A DNA stretch of 64,000 nt from Lachancea kluyveri NRRL Y-12651 (Eukaryota > Ascomycota > Saccharomycetes > Saccharomycetales > Saccharomycetaceae): contig CM000694.1 of assembly GCA_000149225.2 (NCBI GenBank), positions 620,001 through 684,000 of the forward strand, given 5' to 3'. Under the pieces are notes generated by a model. That model was not told where the DNA came from, ran no database searches, and saw nothing but the letters and a program-made list of their open reading frames with translations. A program made the position numbers and the translations under genes. Positions 27,256 through 38,010 of this stretch are shown in pieces. Position 1 is the stretch's first letter; every line of letters begins with the position of its first letter.

Positions 27256-29898
27256 ATGGATGAGTCTCACCGGAGAAAGAGTCCGCACCTGTATTTGCAG
27301 AAATCAAACTCTAGTAACTTGACTATGCCACCTCCTTCAAATACTGAAAGCAGCTTCCACGTTGAAGATTTCGAGTTACAGTCGATCGATGAAGAAGCTA
27401 GTAATAGAGGTCTCCTACCAAATACAAAAGCTTTTACTGATGATAGAGCGCCATCCTTCGAAGAGCCCCGGTTTTACAAGAAATTGTACAATAAGAAACA
27501 CTTATTACTTATTGTAGGAGTTGCTGCATCGTGGGTGCTAATTTCACTCTTTTTCCTAACGTTCTATGAAAGTTCGACACTCACGACTTTTCCGAACTCC
27601 CCTAAGAGTATAATAAAAGAGCGCAGCTTCAGTATCAAGAACATATTTGACGGCGAATTCTCATATCAGGATTCTGTTTTCAGATTTATTAGGCCTCCTA
27701 CGCTTCTAAGGCAACAGGACATAGATCCAGGCTTATACGTTACCGTCGATGATCCCAATGGGATCAAGAGGTTTGTCGCTAAACAACTGGTAGATCGGAA
27801 TTATTATGAAGAATTGACATTTACTACATTCGATTACAAGGACCAAGAGTACTGCATATCTAGTATGCAGGTGAACTATCAGCTAGATAGGGCCATCTTT
27901 GCAACGAACCTGGGAAATGAGTTTAGACATTCTTCTAATGGTTATTACTGGATCAAGGAGATTGATACCAATATAATTAAGCCGGTTACCCCATTCGAAG
28001 ATAAGAAGTTGGTAAAAATTTCGTATGCCCAGTTTTCCCCCTGCTATAACTTCTTATATTTTGTCTATGAAAACGATCTATACGTTCAAAATCTTTACAA
28101 TGACCGAAGCCCCCAAAGGATTACAAACGATGGCTCTCAGAATATCTTCAATGCCAAACCTGATTGGATCTACGAAGAAGAAGTATTAGGTCAAGGGGAA
28201 GCCGTATGGTGGTCTTCTGATGACTCCAAACTTGTATTTGCAAAATTTGACGACACCGAAGTATATTCCTACGAGTATCCAAAATACATCACCAATAGTG
28301 CATATAACACGTTCGAAAAAATCAAATATCCAAAGCCAGGCACTCCAAACCCTAAGGTCAAGTTATTCCTCTACGAATTAGGGAGTGGTGTTTTGTACGA
28401 GATGAGTACTGGTAGCAACCAGGACTCTATTCTATACGATGCCAAATGGTTGGATAAGGATACGCTGCTACTAAAAGAAACCGACCGTGCCTCTACTACA
28501 ATGACTGTAAAGATTTACGACGCCCTAAATCGTAAACTGTCACAGACTCGTGTTATTAACTCGACGGAATATAATGGGTGGATAGGAAAACCCAAAGAAA
28601 TTCTAGTGATTCCGCCAAATGAATCTAAAGGCAGGAACGAATACGGGTACGTCGATATAGATGTCGACAAGGATGGATATCCTCATTTGTTCTATTTTCC
28701 TACGGCCCTTTCTTCTTCAGGAGTTCAACTAACTAAGGGTCCTTGGGAAATTACAGGAACTGGTATTGTGGGCTTTGAATACGATACTGATGTAATCTTC
28801 TTCACTGCTAATGAAATTGGCCCAATGTCACAGCATTTATACGGTGTTGACTTGGACAACAAGATACCGACAGAGATAAAAACGTTTCAAAATCCAAGTG
28901 TCCATGATGATTTTTACGACTTTGAATTATCTTCCAGTTGTAGGTTCGCTATCAAAAAATATCTGGGTCCTGGACTTCCAATGACAGATGTTGGTGCATT
29001 AACTTCACTGATTGATAATGAGATAAGTAGGGCTAGCATAATCCAGTTAACAAATAATGATGGCTTAACCGAAGCTATTAGAAAATATGATATGCCGATT
29101 ACAACTTTCCAAAAAACAACCTTGGATGATGGTGTTGAAATTAACTATATCGAAATCAAGCCGAAGAAAGTGGATCCAGAACGGAAGTATCCACTTTTGA
29201 TAAGCGTGTATGCTGGTCCCGGATCACAAACATATACAGCTAAATTTGGTGTCCAGTTAGAACAGAGCGTTGTTTCTAGTTTAGATGCTATAGTATTGCA
29301 AATTGAACCCAGAGGAACCGGTGGTAAGGGATGGGCCTTTAGAAGTTGGGCCAAAGGTAAGCTTGGTTACTGGGAACCTCGTGATATCACCGAGGTTACA
29401 AAGAAGTTTATTGATCTCAACAAGGACATTATAGACACCGAGAGGGTTGCTGTTTGGGGCTGGTCCTATGGTGGTTTCACAACTTTAAAGACCTTGGAAT
29501 ACGACCAGGGCTCTACTTTTAAGTACGGTATAGCCGTCGCGCCCGTTACTAATTGGAAATACTACGATTCTATTTACACGGAAAGGTACATGGGCTTGCC
29601 TAGTGAAAATGAAGAGGATTATACGCAAAGTACCTCAGTAAACGACATTGGCGTATTTTCACGTTTAAAAAGGTTTTTGGTAATTCACGGTACTGCTGAT
29701 GATAACGTTCATATCCAAAACACTTTCAAATTCCTAGATGAATTAGATTTGCATAATGTAAGAAACTTTGATCTACGCATATTCCCTGATTCTGATCATT
29801 CCATTCGATACCATAATGCCCAAATATTGGTTTATGAAAAGGTGTTTAACTGGATACATGATGCCTTTACCGGCGTATTCGATATGATGGGGTCGTAA
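27256..29898 (+). CDS. STE13: Dipeptidyl aminopeptidase A, Golgi type II membrane protease
   Basis: Ste13 removes X-Ala dipeptides from the alpha-factor precursor in the late Golgi. The 880-residue product (S. cerevisiae 931) has a cytosolic tail of about 75 residues with aromatic residues suited to Golgi retrieval, one signal-anchor helix (about 83-103, LLLIVGVAASWVLISLFFLT), a beta-propeller region and a C-terminal alpha/beta hydrolase domain. The catalytic Ser is in GWSYGG near residue 735, the Asp in GTADDN near 814 and the His in DSDHS near 847, the order of the DPP4 (S9B) family. The vacuolar relative Dap2 is the alternative, but position beside RCN2/RFC1 supports STE13. Confidence 0.93.
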   Translation: MDESHRRKSPHLYLQKSNSSNLTMPPPSNTESSFHVEDFELQSIDEEASNRGLLPNTKAFTDDRAPSFEEPRFYKKLYNKKHLLLIVGVAASWVLISLFFLTFYESSTLTTFPNSPKSIIKERSFSIKNIFDGEFSYQDSVFRFIRPPTLLRQQDIDPGLYVTVDDPNGIKRFVAKQLVDRNYYEELTFTTFDYKDQEYCISSMQVNYQLDRAIFATNLGNEFRHSSNGYYWIKEIDTNIIKPVTPFEDKKLVKISYAQFSPCYNFLYFVYENDLYVQNLYNDRSPQRITNDGSQNIFNAKPDWIYEEEVLGQGEAVWWSSDDSKLVFAKFDDTEVYSYEYPKYITNSAYNTFEKIKYPKPGTPNPKVKLFLYELGSGVLYEMSTGSNQDSILYDAKWLDKDTLLLKETDRASTTMTVKIYDALNRKLSQTRVINSTEYNGWIGKPKEILVIPPNESKGRNEYGYVDIDVDKDGYPHLFYFPTALSSSGVQLTKGPWEITGTGIVGFEYDTDVIFFTANEIGPMSQHLYGVDLDNKIPTEIKTFQNPSVHDDFYDFELSSSCRFAIKKYLGPGLPMTDVGALTSLIDNEISRASIIQLTNNDGLTEAIRKYDMPITTFQKTTLDDGVEINYIEIKPKKVDPERKYPLLISVYAGPGSQTYTAKFGVQLEQSVVSSLDAIVLQIEPRGTGGKGWAFRSWAKGKLGYWEPRDITEVTKKFIDLNKDIIDTERVAVWGWSYGGFTTLKTLEYDQGSTFKYGIAVAPVTNWKYYDSIYTERYMGLPSENEEDYTQSTSVNDIGVFSRLKRFLVIHGTADDNVHIQNTFKFLDELDLHNVRNFDLRIFPDSDHSIRYHNAQILVYEKVFNWIHDAFTGVFDMMGS

Positions 29899-30081
29899 GA
29901 AAATAGCGTGCACATTCTTTTTTTGTAAAATATTATATGTTGTAGTAGTACTTTTCGCATTAATGCTTCGGTATGTATGTTGCCATGATGAAGCGTCTGT
30001 CTTTGTAGAAGGATCTATTCTGAAAGGCGGACTTCTTTGCTGTGTACTGTAATGGTCTCTTTTCAGAGGGCAAAAAGAGAA

Positions 30082-30171
30082 CTCCTCATAGGGGGCTCGA
30101 ACCCCTGACATTTCGGTTCCTTGCGAGCAATGCTTAAAAGCCGAACGCTCTACCAACTGAGCTAACAAGGA
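30082..30171 (-). tRNA. tRNA-Lys(UUU) with 17-nt intron
   Basis: The minus strand begins TCCTTGTTAGCTCAGTTGG and closes with the T-arm GGGGTTCGAGCCCC and acceptor ATGAGGA plus discriminator G. The acceptor pairs 7/7 with G-T wobbles, as in S. cerevisiae tRNA-Lys(UUU). The anticodon loop CTTTTAA is interrupted after position 37-38 by a 17-nt intron (GCATTGCTCGCAAGGAA); S. cerevisiae has a 23-nt intron at the same place. The mature length is 73 nt before CCA. Confidence 0.96.
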
Positions 30172-30823
30172 CGAGTTCTCTGGAAAATTAAGCATTGTAA
30201 TTACACTATATCACACACTACTCCATGCACCACACTCTTTTACTGTGAAGCCAATTGTTCGGAAACAGGTGCAAACTAGTACACCTAATTATTTGATGAT
30301 GCCCATTCTACTAAACATTTTCTAGAAAACTTGATATAATTAAAAAAAAAAGAAGTGATAGTAATAAGGAGTAATGCGTACTAGAAATATATTACCACAA
30401 TAGTCGTAGTGGTGGTTAGCTGGCTCACATTACTATATGGGGTACGTTGTAAAAGACATAGATATAGTCTTGGATTCGCTATTTTCAATTTCGAATAAGT
30501 AAAAGACTTACTTCAAGAAAGGTATTTGCTAAAAATTCTGTAAAATTGGAAGGTTGGATAACTCTTTGTTTCCATGTATCTTCTGGTGCAGATAAGCAAA
30601 ACAATCAAGAATACCAGGCCAGGAGGAACTATGCAGTGTGCCTCGAAAATGTCATTTCTCGGGGTATTTCAAATTACTAGTAAAATAGGGCTTTACTATA
30701 CTACAATATAACGTCCTCCTTACTAAGAGTAATCCACTGTTTACGTGGTGCTGAAGTAGCATATATTGGCTTACATAATGTTCAGATTTTTTTATTTTTT
30801 TTGTTACTTCTTACTCAAGTATC
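30172..30823. other. Intergenic upstream of tRNA-Lys, RFC1 3' flank
   Basis: 652 bp upstream of a Pol III gene, the preferred target of Ty1-type elements. I looked for LTR remnants and see none that I can support. The 183 bp on the other side (29899-30081) are the STE13 3' flank. Confidence 0.45.
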
Positions 30824-33406
30824 TTAGGTTGCTCTTTTTTTTGCAGTGCTACCCTTTTTCTTGGCACCCTTGGGCTTACCTTGTTTAATCAATTTATCTT
30901 TCTTAAAGTCGTTCTCATCGTTTTTTTCCTCATCATCTGCTGGAGGAACATCATCATCTGCATCAACCACATCTTCAAAATCAGGTTTAGAAGTAGAAAC
31001 TTTCCCACCAAGCGCAGTGGTGGACCCAGTTCTGTAGATGGCTACAGGATGTGTCATGTTATTATATTTTCTAGTGAAGGCACTCTTGACTGTAGCAGGA
31101 ATCTTTTTGAGTACAGTGTCTGTCTTATCCGGTCCAATCATAAATTCCATAATGGCATCCCAGTCTTCCTTAGATAAGTAATACTGATCCATTACCTCAA
31201 TAACATTAGTGATCCCATCGCTGCCATCATCTAGCAACGGCTTCAATAATCTTTGTTTGAAAGTCGGCATGTAATCCATCCTCAAACCCAATTTGTTAGT
31301 GGATGTACTTACTTTGGTGTGATATTGTAGCTCCTGCAACAGCCTATAATACTTGCCCATCTTGGAGTTCTGACCTAGCCAAGTGGTAAAATTGATTCTA
31401 CCAGCCATTTGACCGGCAACTTTTGAAGCTGGGCTTACAGATGACATGACTGCATGAAATGGTAATAGACTCCATAGTTGTTCACTGCTACGTATTTTTC
31501 TTTCGATCAAGTCACCTTGAGAGATGTAATCAGCAGCCTCAGCAACTGCGGCCAAATGGGATTGGCCTTGCTTCAAGACAGATGGTCGGGTGTTTAAATA
31601 GTTTTCTTGAATCATCAGTGGCGCAAAATCAAAGTCATCAAAGTAAAGTTCCATCTTCTTGTATAATGGAAAACGTTTAGTACCAATATCGGTATAATGG
31701 CGGCCATCAAACATCTTGTGGGCAATATCAAAGGGCTTCAATGCGATGTTCTTTTCCCAAGCCTGAGCAATCTGTTGCGCATTTTCATGGCCGATAGTTT
31801 TTGTCGTTTTGGACACAGTAGATAACAAATTCACTATTTGTCTGATATCACCTCTGGTAGCTTCGACTAATTTGTCCACAATAGTAGGGTCCAACTTGAA
31901 GCCTTCTCTAACGGCAATAGTCATCAATCTAGCTTTAATACTGTTGGCATCTGGCCTCCTGAATGGGATATCTAGGCAAACTCTATCAAATGGTCTCATC
32001 TTGGGCAAATTACGTTCGTTACAGATCAAAATCATTGGCGTAGAGGTCTTGCGGCAGAATGCTGCCATTTGACCAACACCACCTCTATCACCACCACTCA
32101 TACCATCGACTTCATCCATAATTATTACAAAGTTTTTGGCATTAGCATCGCCGTTCTTCTTTTGTTTAAAAAAGCCCACGACAGATGTGTTGTCGAGGGC
32201 GTTCTTAACGCCTGCGTTCAACAGGCTCTTAGAGCGAACATCTGAAGCATTTTGTTCCAATATATCGTAACCTAACTCCTTCGCGACCAAATGAGCTGCT
32301 GTAGTTTTACCAATACCGGGAGGTCCATAAATCATGGCTGCTCTATATATGCCTAAACCATCTCTTCCTGATTGTTTGAAGCCTTGTTTATGACAAGCCT
32401 GCCAATTACTCAACCAGTTTTTTAACTTATTGATACTTGATTTGTTACCGCAAATTTGTTGCAAATTCGTCGGAGCATATTTCACAGTCCATAACTTGTC
32501 TTGATCCCGGATCATTTCAGAAGCCCGAGGCGAGTTGCCTGTAGATACAGCCTGTTTCAATTTACGTTCCCTATCAACTCTTTCCTCTTCCTCCTTTTTT
32601 ATCATCTCTTCAGCATCTTTCTGAGCTTGCTCTTCTTGTTCTTTTAGCTTTGTACGTGCTTTCTCAGCTGCATCCCCGTCCCCACCTTCTGCTGGCATAC
32701 CACTGACCAACTGCCTGAATCCGTCTTCGTCAATGACCTTAACACCCAACTCTTTAATTTTCTGTACCTTTTTGGGTCCGGCTTCATCACCTAGTACCAC
32801 TAAAGATGTCTTGCTAGAGATTGACTTTGTAACACGCGCACCATATTTCTTAGCAATTGACTCTGCGATACCACGTTCCAAAGTTGGTAAAACACCTGTG
32901 AAGACAATTGTTAAGCCTAAAAGACAGTTTGGTTTCCCTTCAGGAAATACAGATGAATCGGAGTCAGTCACGTCTACCTCTTGCTGCTTGTTATTAAAGT
33001 TAAAAGAGATGTTTTCCTTAACGTGTACCTGTGACAAATCAACAGAAGGAATTGTAGCAAGAAGTTCTTGAGCCGTATTAGTGTTAGAAAGTACAGTCTT
33101 TCTCTTCTTAACCGGTAGTTCTTTTTTGGTACTAGATGAAGGGCGCTTTGCCGGGGAAGAGCCACGCTCTTTAGAAGTTGGCTGAGAGTCCAAAACCTCT
33201 AGGGACTGATCATCCTTTTCCAGAGCCTTGTTTTCGACAAATTGGTCGAAATCATCATCATCTAAATCAGCCAATTCGATTGGGTTTGAAGCTGAGTTTT
33301 TAGCAGATGAACTACTAGCTTTTGTACTTCTGCCAGATTTGCGTGATGTTGAACCATTTTTTTTGGGCACACTATTACTCCCAAAAAACTCTCTAATATC
33401 GACCAT
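30824..33406 (-). CDS. RFC1: Replication factor C large subunit
   Basis: Rfc1 is the large subunit of the clamp loader that opens PCNA at primer ends. The ATG at 33406 gives 860 residues (S. cerevisiae 861); the frame upstream has only a TTG. The N-terminus VDIREFFG resembles a PIP/Rfc1 N-terminal motif. A BRCT domain covers about 160-240 (NCLLGLTIVFTGVLPTLERG). The AAA+ module has Walker A GPPGIGKTT near 360 and Walker B IIMDEVDG near 428. The RFC1 C-terminal collar domain fills about 640-780. The end is Lys/Ala-rich and basic. It shares a 234-bp divergent promoter with RUD3, as in S. cerevisiae; I find no MCB (ACGCGT) there. Confidence 0.97.
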   Translation of the reverse strand: MVDIREFFGSNSVPKKNGSTSRKSGRSTKASSSSAKNSASNPIELADLDDDDFDQFVENKALEKDDQSLEVLDSQPTSKERGSSPAKRPSSSTKKELPVKKRKTVLSNTNTAQELLATIPSVDLSQVHVKENISFNFNNKQQEVDVTDSDSSVFPEGKPNCLLGLTIVFTGVLPTLERGIAESIAKKYGARVTKSISSKTSLVVLGDEAGPKKVQKIKELGVKVIDEDGFRQLVSGMPAEGGDGDAAEKARTKLKEQEEQAQKDAEEMIKKEEEERVDRERKLKQAVSTGNSPRASEMIRDQDKLWTVKYAPTNLQQICGNKSSINKLKNWLSNWQACHKQGFKQSGRDGLGIYRAAMIYGPPGIGKTTAAHLVAKELGYDILEQNASDVRSKSLLNAGVKNALDNTSVVGFFKQKKNGDANAKNFVIIMDEVDGMSGGDRGGVGQMAAFCRKTSTPMILICNERNLPKMRPFDRVCLDIPFRRPDANSIKARLMTIAVREGFKLDPTIVDKLVEATRGDIRQIVNLLSTVSKTTKTIGHENAQQIAQAWEKNIALKPFDIAHKMFDGRHYTDIGTKRFPLYKKMELYFDDFDFAPLMIQENYLNTRPSVLKQGQSHLAAVAEAADYISQGDLIERKIRSSEQLWSLLPFHAVMSSVSPASKVAGQMAGRINFTTWLGQNSKMGKYYRLLQELQYHTKVSTSTNKLGLRMDYMPTFKQRLLKPLLDDGSDGITNVIEVMDQYYLSKEDWDAIMEFMIGPDKTDTVLKKIPATVKSAFTRKYNNMTHPVAIYRTGSTTALGGKVSTSKPDFEDVVDADDDVPPADDEEKNDENDFKKDKLIKQGKPKGAKKKGSTAKKRAT

Positions 33407-33640
33407 TACAAAGTTTAGCAAAATATGTTTGCACTTTCAGTTTGTAGATAGCCAAATGATACCTATTTGTAGAAATTGGCTTCCAAAGTCGGCACTACCT
33501 TCGCTTTGGTTTCACTCTGGGCGATGTAATCCCGTGAGTGATTCTCTTGAAAAAAATTTGACCAGAAAACGAACTATCTGTAAACAGATGCGAAATACAG
33601 ATAGTAGAATCTGTGGAATCAGTTCCAGGTTATCGAAATC

Positions 33641-34999
33641 ATGGGTAAGCATAAGAAGAAGCATGGGAAGAGCAAACATGTGGTAGAGAGTGGACCTACA
33701 GAGAGTGGAACTACAGATAGTGGAACTACAGAGAATGAAATTACAAAGAGTGAATTGGCTGATTGCACGGAGCAAGATCAAGTTCAGCAGAGTAAGCCAG
33801 AGGTTCAAGACGTCACTGTAGAAGAGTTACAAGAACATATCAAACAGTTGAAATTACAGCTAGAATCGAAGTCTGCAGAAGAAAACACTGGTGGTGCAGA
33901 TTTACAGGAAAAATTACAGCAAGTACAAGAAGAGAGAGACCAATTTGAAAGTCAATATAAGTCATTGTTAAGCAGAATTTCCTCTATGAAGTCCGTTTTC
34001 AACAAGATGAAGGAATCCCAGGAGGAACTAGAGGTTACACAAGAGAAATTGGTTGAATACGAATCACAAAATCTAAGTTTGAAAAACAAACTGGATTCCT
34101 TGAGTAGGGAAAATAAAGAAAACGTCACCGCCATTACCACACTGAGTCAAGAAATTTCTAATCTAAAGGATGAGTGTGATTCATTAAACCGTGATTGTTT
34201 GCATTACAAGGCTCGTTCCATTGAGATGGAAAAGGATAAAGAGACTTTCATACAGCAGTGCGAATTGGAACTGGAGTCATATCGTCGGCGCAACACTCAA
34301 TCGAATGACAAGATTGAGGAATTGCAAATCATGCTGGAAAATAAAAAACAAGACATGAGTTCTTTGTTACAAGAACTGGAAGATACGAAACAACAGTTGG
34401 AGAGCAGTGAATCCGAAAGGAAAGAATCGCAGTCTGTTGCTGAAGAACTGAAACAGCAGTTGGAGGAGATAACTTCTGACAGCAAAGAGGCTTTAAAACT
34501 TAAAGGTATAGAAATATCATCTCTACATTCACAGCTGGAGCAGTCCCTTGACGAAAATGAGGCATTACAACAAGATGTAGAAAAACTGAAGTCGGAAATA
34601 GAAGCAATGAGTTATGATGTAGAACAAAAGCAGAAATTAGAGCAAGAAAGCAAAGAACGTGTCCTGCAAATTGGGAAGCTGCGCCACGAAGCTATAATTT
34701 TAAATGAACATTTGACAAAGGCATTAGCAATGCTAAAGCAGTCCAATGACTCTGAAAATGTTGACAAAGAACTAATCTCCAACTTGTTCATCTCCTTTGT
34801 TTCTATTCCTAGAAGTGATCCTAAAAAATTTGAAGTTTTAGAGCTAATCTCGAGCTTTTTAAGCTGGGATGATGACAAAAAAAAGCAAGCTGGCTTAATT
34901 CACAACACCAATGGCATCAACCGGGGTAAAGGTGGCTCGAGAACAGAAAACTTTGTATCGCTCTGGACAGAATTTTTAGAAAAAGAAAGCGAAAAATGA
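33641..34999 (+). CDS. RUD3: Golgin Rud3 (GRAB-domain cis-Golgi matrix protein)
   Basis: Rud3 is a cis-Golgi coiled-coil protein that binds Arf1-GTP and works in ER-to-Golgi transport. The 452-residue product (S. cerevisiae 484) has a basic, Lys/His-rich start (MGKHKKKHGKSKH), a short repeated segment near 25-40 (GTTDSGTTE-like), and an almost uninterrupted coiled coil from about 60 to 370. The GRAB domain near 378-425 (LISNLFISFVSIPRSD, then LELISSFLSWDDDKKKQAGL) binds Arf. A coiled-coil protein could be many things; the GRAB block and synteny with RFC1 and AIM41 make the call. Confidence 0.93.
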   Translation: MGKHKKKHGKSKHVVESGPTESGTTDSGTTENEITKSELADCTEQDQVQQSKPEVQDVTVEELQEHIKQLKLQLESKSAEENTGGADLQEKLQQVQEERDQFESQYKSLLSRISSMKSVFNKMKESQEELEVTQEKLVEYESQNLSLKNKLDSLSRENKENVTAITTLSQEISNLKDECDSLNRDCLHYKARSIEMEKDKETFIQQCELELESYRRRNTQSNDKIEELQIMLENKKQDMSSLLQELEDTKQQLESSESERKESQSVAEELKQQLEEITSDSKEALKLKGIEISSLHSQLEQSLDENEALQQDVEKLKSEIEAMSYDVEQKQKLEQESKERVLQIGKLRHEAIILNEHLTKALAMLKQSNDSENVDKELISNLFISFVSIPRSDPKKFEVLELISSFLSWDDDKKKQAGLIHNTNGINRGKGGSRTENFVSLWTEFLEKESEK

Positions 35000-35424
35000 A
35001 TGCAAGCACTTGCATAAATAAAGTAACGTAAATACTTGTAAGAAAAGGAGAAGGGGAAGAATATTCCTGTCACTTTTCCATGTGTCCTAATTTTTAGTTT
35101 TATTCTTATTTGCTGAGATTAAAAATGAACAAGAAAGCCGAATTACTGGACAAAAAACAAAAATAAAAAAATTAATACCATGTACCAGATACACCAACCA
35201 TTTCAAATCACAATCTACACGAGAAAAAGAACATATTCAATTGGCTTTTTGTCAGTATACTGTATATCTGCTTAGTCGCATTCTATATCACGTGACTTCT
35301 TGTGTCATTATGAACTTGAAAAGTTTTCTATTTTGTATTTTTTTTTTTGTTTGGTCTTTAGGCTATCACACTTTAACACATGCTATAGCACCCGAGGCAA
35401 TAAAGACAAGAAGAGAAAACCGAG
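35000..35424. other. Intergenic, RUD3 to AIM41
   Basis: 425 bp holding the RUD3 3' flank and the AIM41 promoter with a canonical Cbf1 site. A 71-codon frame from 35241 overlaps AIM41 out of frame and is not supported. Confidence 0.5.
35287..35294 (+). promoter_or_regulatory. Cbf1 site upstream of AIM41
   Basis: ATCACGTG, matching RTCACRTG, 131 bp before the AIM41 ATG. It is not a centromere element I: no element II or III follows. Confidence 0.5.
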
Positions 35425-35982
35425 ATGTTCAGGATTACCAGCAGAGTCTTCACTAGAGTTAATTTCCAACAAAATTCTTTCAGATTCGCGAGTAATCAAG
35501 CGTATACCGATGCATTGGCTTTGTTGAAGAAAGATCTAAAAAAAGCTATGCTAGCAAAGGATAACACTAAAAAGACGACCATCAGAAATTTGTTGTCGAC
35601 TATCAAAAACAAAGAAATAGATAACAAGGATAAGGATTTTGACGAATTCATGCTATTCGACGTTTACTCCAAGTTAATTAGCCAGAGAAAAGATTCAATT
35701 GCGGAGTTTACTAAAAACAGTAGAGAAGACCTAGTTGATAATGAAAAAAGGGAAATGGGAGTGATTCAAGAATACTTGGGAAAGTTGCCTGTTGCTTCAA
35801 ATGAGGAAATTGATGCCAAAGTCTTGGAATTTTTGAACGGATTGAAGGAAACTCAAGGAGCCTTACAATTGAAACAGATTTTTGGCAAAGTTGATTGGAA
35901 ATCCATCCCTCTTGAATGGAAGGCGTCCCCAAGCGCCATAAGAAGTAGTATTGTAACCCAATTCAAAAATGTGTTTGGTTGA
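35425..35982 (+). CDS. AIM41: Mitochondrial Yqey-like protein Aim41
   Basis: Aim41 is a mitochondrial protein of unsettled role with a GatB/Yqey-type domain, related to the tRNA-binding tail of GatB amidotransferase. The product is 185 residues, the same length as in S. cerevisiae. A short presequence ([20 protein letters not shown]) precedes the Yqey domain (about 27-183), with the motifs [20 protein letters not shown] and [20 protein letters not shown] and the C-terminal [20 protein letters not shown]. No defects. Confidence 0.93.
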   Translation: MFRITSRVFTRVNFQQNSFRFASNQAYTDALALLKKDLKKAMLAKDNTKKTTIRNLLSTIKNKEIDNKDKDFDEFMLFDVYSKLISQRKDSIAEFTKNSREDLVDNEKREMGVIQEYLGKLPVASNEEIDAKVLEFLNGLKETQGALQLKQIFGKVDWKSIPLEWKASPSAIRSSIVTQFKNVFG

Positions 35983-36263
35983 GTTTGGCATCGCCGTCGT
36001 CCTGTAAATATTACTATTCACCTTTTCATGTAAATACGCACATTCACGAAACTAGATGACAACAAAAACAGAAGTTTCGAATTGAAGTATTGAAAAAAGT
36101 AAATTCAAATGATAATAGTCTCTTTTTCTTGGTTTCTTTGTGTCAAGCGTCAGAGGTAAAAAAAAAAATTCCACAAACTGAAGCACAAATAAAAGCATCA
36201 AGTTTAAGAGCTGGTCTCAGGACTTCACTGTACTCTCTTACATTTTCGAAAAGAAATAGAAGT

Positions 36264-37007
36264 ATGATGCTACAAAATTATTTTGGTAACAATTTTAGCG
36301 GCATGAAGCCTTCAATGGCGTTGGCAACTGTTTTGTTTATGGGTCACATGAGTAAAGCCTTTGCCAGGGAGAGTATTACAATTACTTTAAGCACTGATGA
36401 ATTAATGGGTGACTCGCACAGTGAAGAAACCCACAGAAAGCCATTAATAATTCATTTGGATAAAGAAAATATTAGTCCAGAAGTCCTCAAACACTTGTCA
36501 CGCACTTCCAATATTTTGATCCCTGAGATTCCAGGCCTACCCGAGTTTATCAATCCCAAAGAGTATTCAGACAACTTCGAAGTTGACGAATCATTTACTG
36601 ATCATTTGATGGGAGAAATAATGAAAGAGAAAGGTATTACTTTGGAAAAAATTAAGCAGAACGAAAAATTTTCGGAATTGGAAGACTTGTTGAAAGGAAT
36701 AATGGAGAAAGAATTTATTGGAAAGCTATCATCGATAGATGAAATGAAAAAGACCCGCTCAATGCACATAAGTAATGAAAATCTACAGGAGTTTAAAAAT
36801 ACGGTCAACTACACTGATGTCGATGTTCCCACGACAACACCCGCTAACGGGCCGCATTACCTCTCCAATGGTAATAGTTCATACGCCCATAACAACTTTA
36901 CTGATGAGAGCAAACTCTATGAAAGCTCTGCCGGAAGCTATAAGAGTGTTTCAGTGCTCATCTCACTAACGGCCATAATCACTTTGGGCATCCTATCGCT
37001 TGTCTGA
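36264..37007 (+). CDS. SPO19: Spo19/Spr2-family sporulation GPI-protein
   Basis: Spo19 and Spr2 are meiosis-induced prospore-membrane/spore-wall GPI-type proteins of S. cerevisiae. The frame is open far upstream but without ATG; ATGs at 36264, 36267 and 36303 are candidates. The first gives 247 residues. Near residues 15-34 lies a hydrophobic signal sequence (PSMALATVLFMGHMSKAFA). The very C-terminus (about 224-247) is hydrophobic after a Ser-rich stretch (SSAGSYKSVSVLISLTAIIT), as in GPI attachment signals. The middle is charged and helical, with Asn-x-Thr/Ser sites near the end. Position between AIM41 and TAF14 matches SPR2 (YOR214C) and SPO19 (YPL130W). The identity rests on synteny and architecture rather than on motifs. 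Confidence 0.78.
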   Translation: MMLQNYFGNNFSGMKPSMALATVLFMGHMSKAFARESITITLSTDELMGDSHSEETHRKPLIIHLDKENISPEVLKHLSRTSNILIPEIPGLPEFINPKEYSDNFEVDESFTDHLMGEIMKEKGITLEKIKQNEKFSELEDLLKGIMEKEFIGKLSSIDEMKKTRSMHISNENLQEFKNTVNYTDVDVPTTTPANGPHYLSNGNSSYAHNNFTDESKLYESSAGSYKSVSVLISLTAIITLGILSLV

Positions 37008-37218
37008 ACAATATGTAACAGTTAAATAACACAGGATTATCATCAAGAAACTGTCGCTGACACCGTATGTCTCAATAATACGTATTTAGTGATAAAAGTT
37101 ACGAAGAAAACCTTTCTAAAGCTTCGTCTCCTCCTGTATCAACGTCGTACTTTTAAATTATACAACAGGGATTGCACTATCCGTTTACCCATAGAAGCAC
37201 CAATCTGGTAACATAAAT

Positions 37219-38010
37219 ATGGTCACAGTATGTAACTTTTGCTGTTACTCTTCCCTGTAATCCATTTTTTATTAACATTTCCCTGTACAGACTGTAAAGA
37301 GAACCGTCAGAATTAAGACCCACCAAGCTATCCTACCAGATGTTCCACCACCAGTTGAGAATTTTCCTATGCGCAAGTGGAGCATTGAATTAGTGTTGCT
37401 TGATGAACAAGGCAACGAAATTCCAGCAACAATTTTTGATAAGGTTGTTTACCGTTTGCATCCAACTTTTGCTAATCCAACGAGAACATTTACTGAACCA
37501 CCATTTAAGATAGAAGAGCAAGGTTGGGGTGGCTTTGAATTATTAATTTCTTGCTATCTACTGGATAAGGGTGGCGAAAAAAAGATAACACATGACTTGC
37601 ACTTCATGAAAGACACGTATGAGATCGACCACGTAATTCAAGTACCTACCAACAGACCGAATTTAAAAACGAAGCTACTGGAAAGCGGTCCTGTAGAAGA
37701 GGTCTCCACTGGCACTACCGAAAAACGTAAGAGTTCAACTACTAACGGCGAACCCAAAACAAAGAAAGCGAGAACTGGCAGTGGTGCGGCCGTGAAGGGT
37801 AGCGTCGACTTGGAAAAACTAGCCTTTGGGTTGACAAAGTTGAATGAGGACGATTTAGTTGGTGTAGTACAAATGGTCACTGACAACCGTACTCCAGAAA
37901 TGAACATTACAAACAACGTCGAAGAAGGTGAGTTTGTTATTGATCTATACAGTTTGCCTGAGGGATTGCTAAAAAGTCTGTGGGAGTATGTCAAAAAGAA
38001 CACAGAGTAG
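37219..38010 (+). CDS. TAF14: YEATS protein Taf14, subunit of TFIID, TFIIF, INO80, SWI/SNF and NuA3
   Basis: Taf14 reads acetyl/crotonyl-lysine on H3K9 and is shared by many transcription complexes. Exon 1 is 37219-37227 (ATG GTC ACA), the intron is 37228-37290, and exon 2 is 37291-38010, giving 242 residues (S. cerevisiae 244) starting MVTTVKRTVRIKT. The YEATS domain occupies about 8-130 (HPTFANPTRTFTEPP, then EEQGWGGFELL). A basic linker (KRKSSTTNGEPKTKKARTG) and a C-terminal ET-type domain (about 175-242) follow. S. cerevisiae TAF14 has an intron after the same few codons, which supports the model. SAS5, a homologue, follows 355 bp downstream. Confidence 0.96.
37228..37290 (+). other. Intron in TAF14
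   Basis: 63-nt phase-0 intron: donor GTATGT, branch TATTAAC (37270-37276), acceptor CAG (37288-37290). Position is the same as in S. cerevisiae TAF14. Confidence 0.92.
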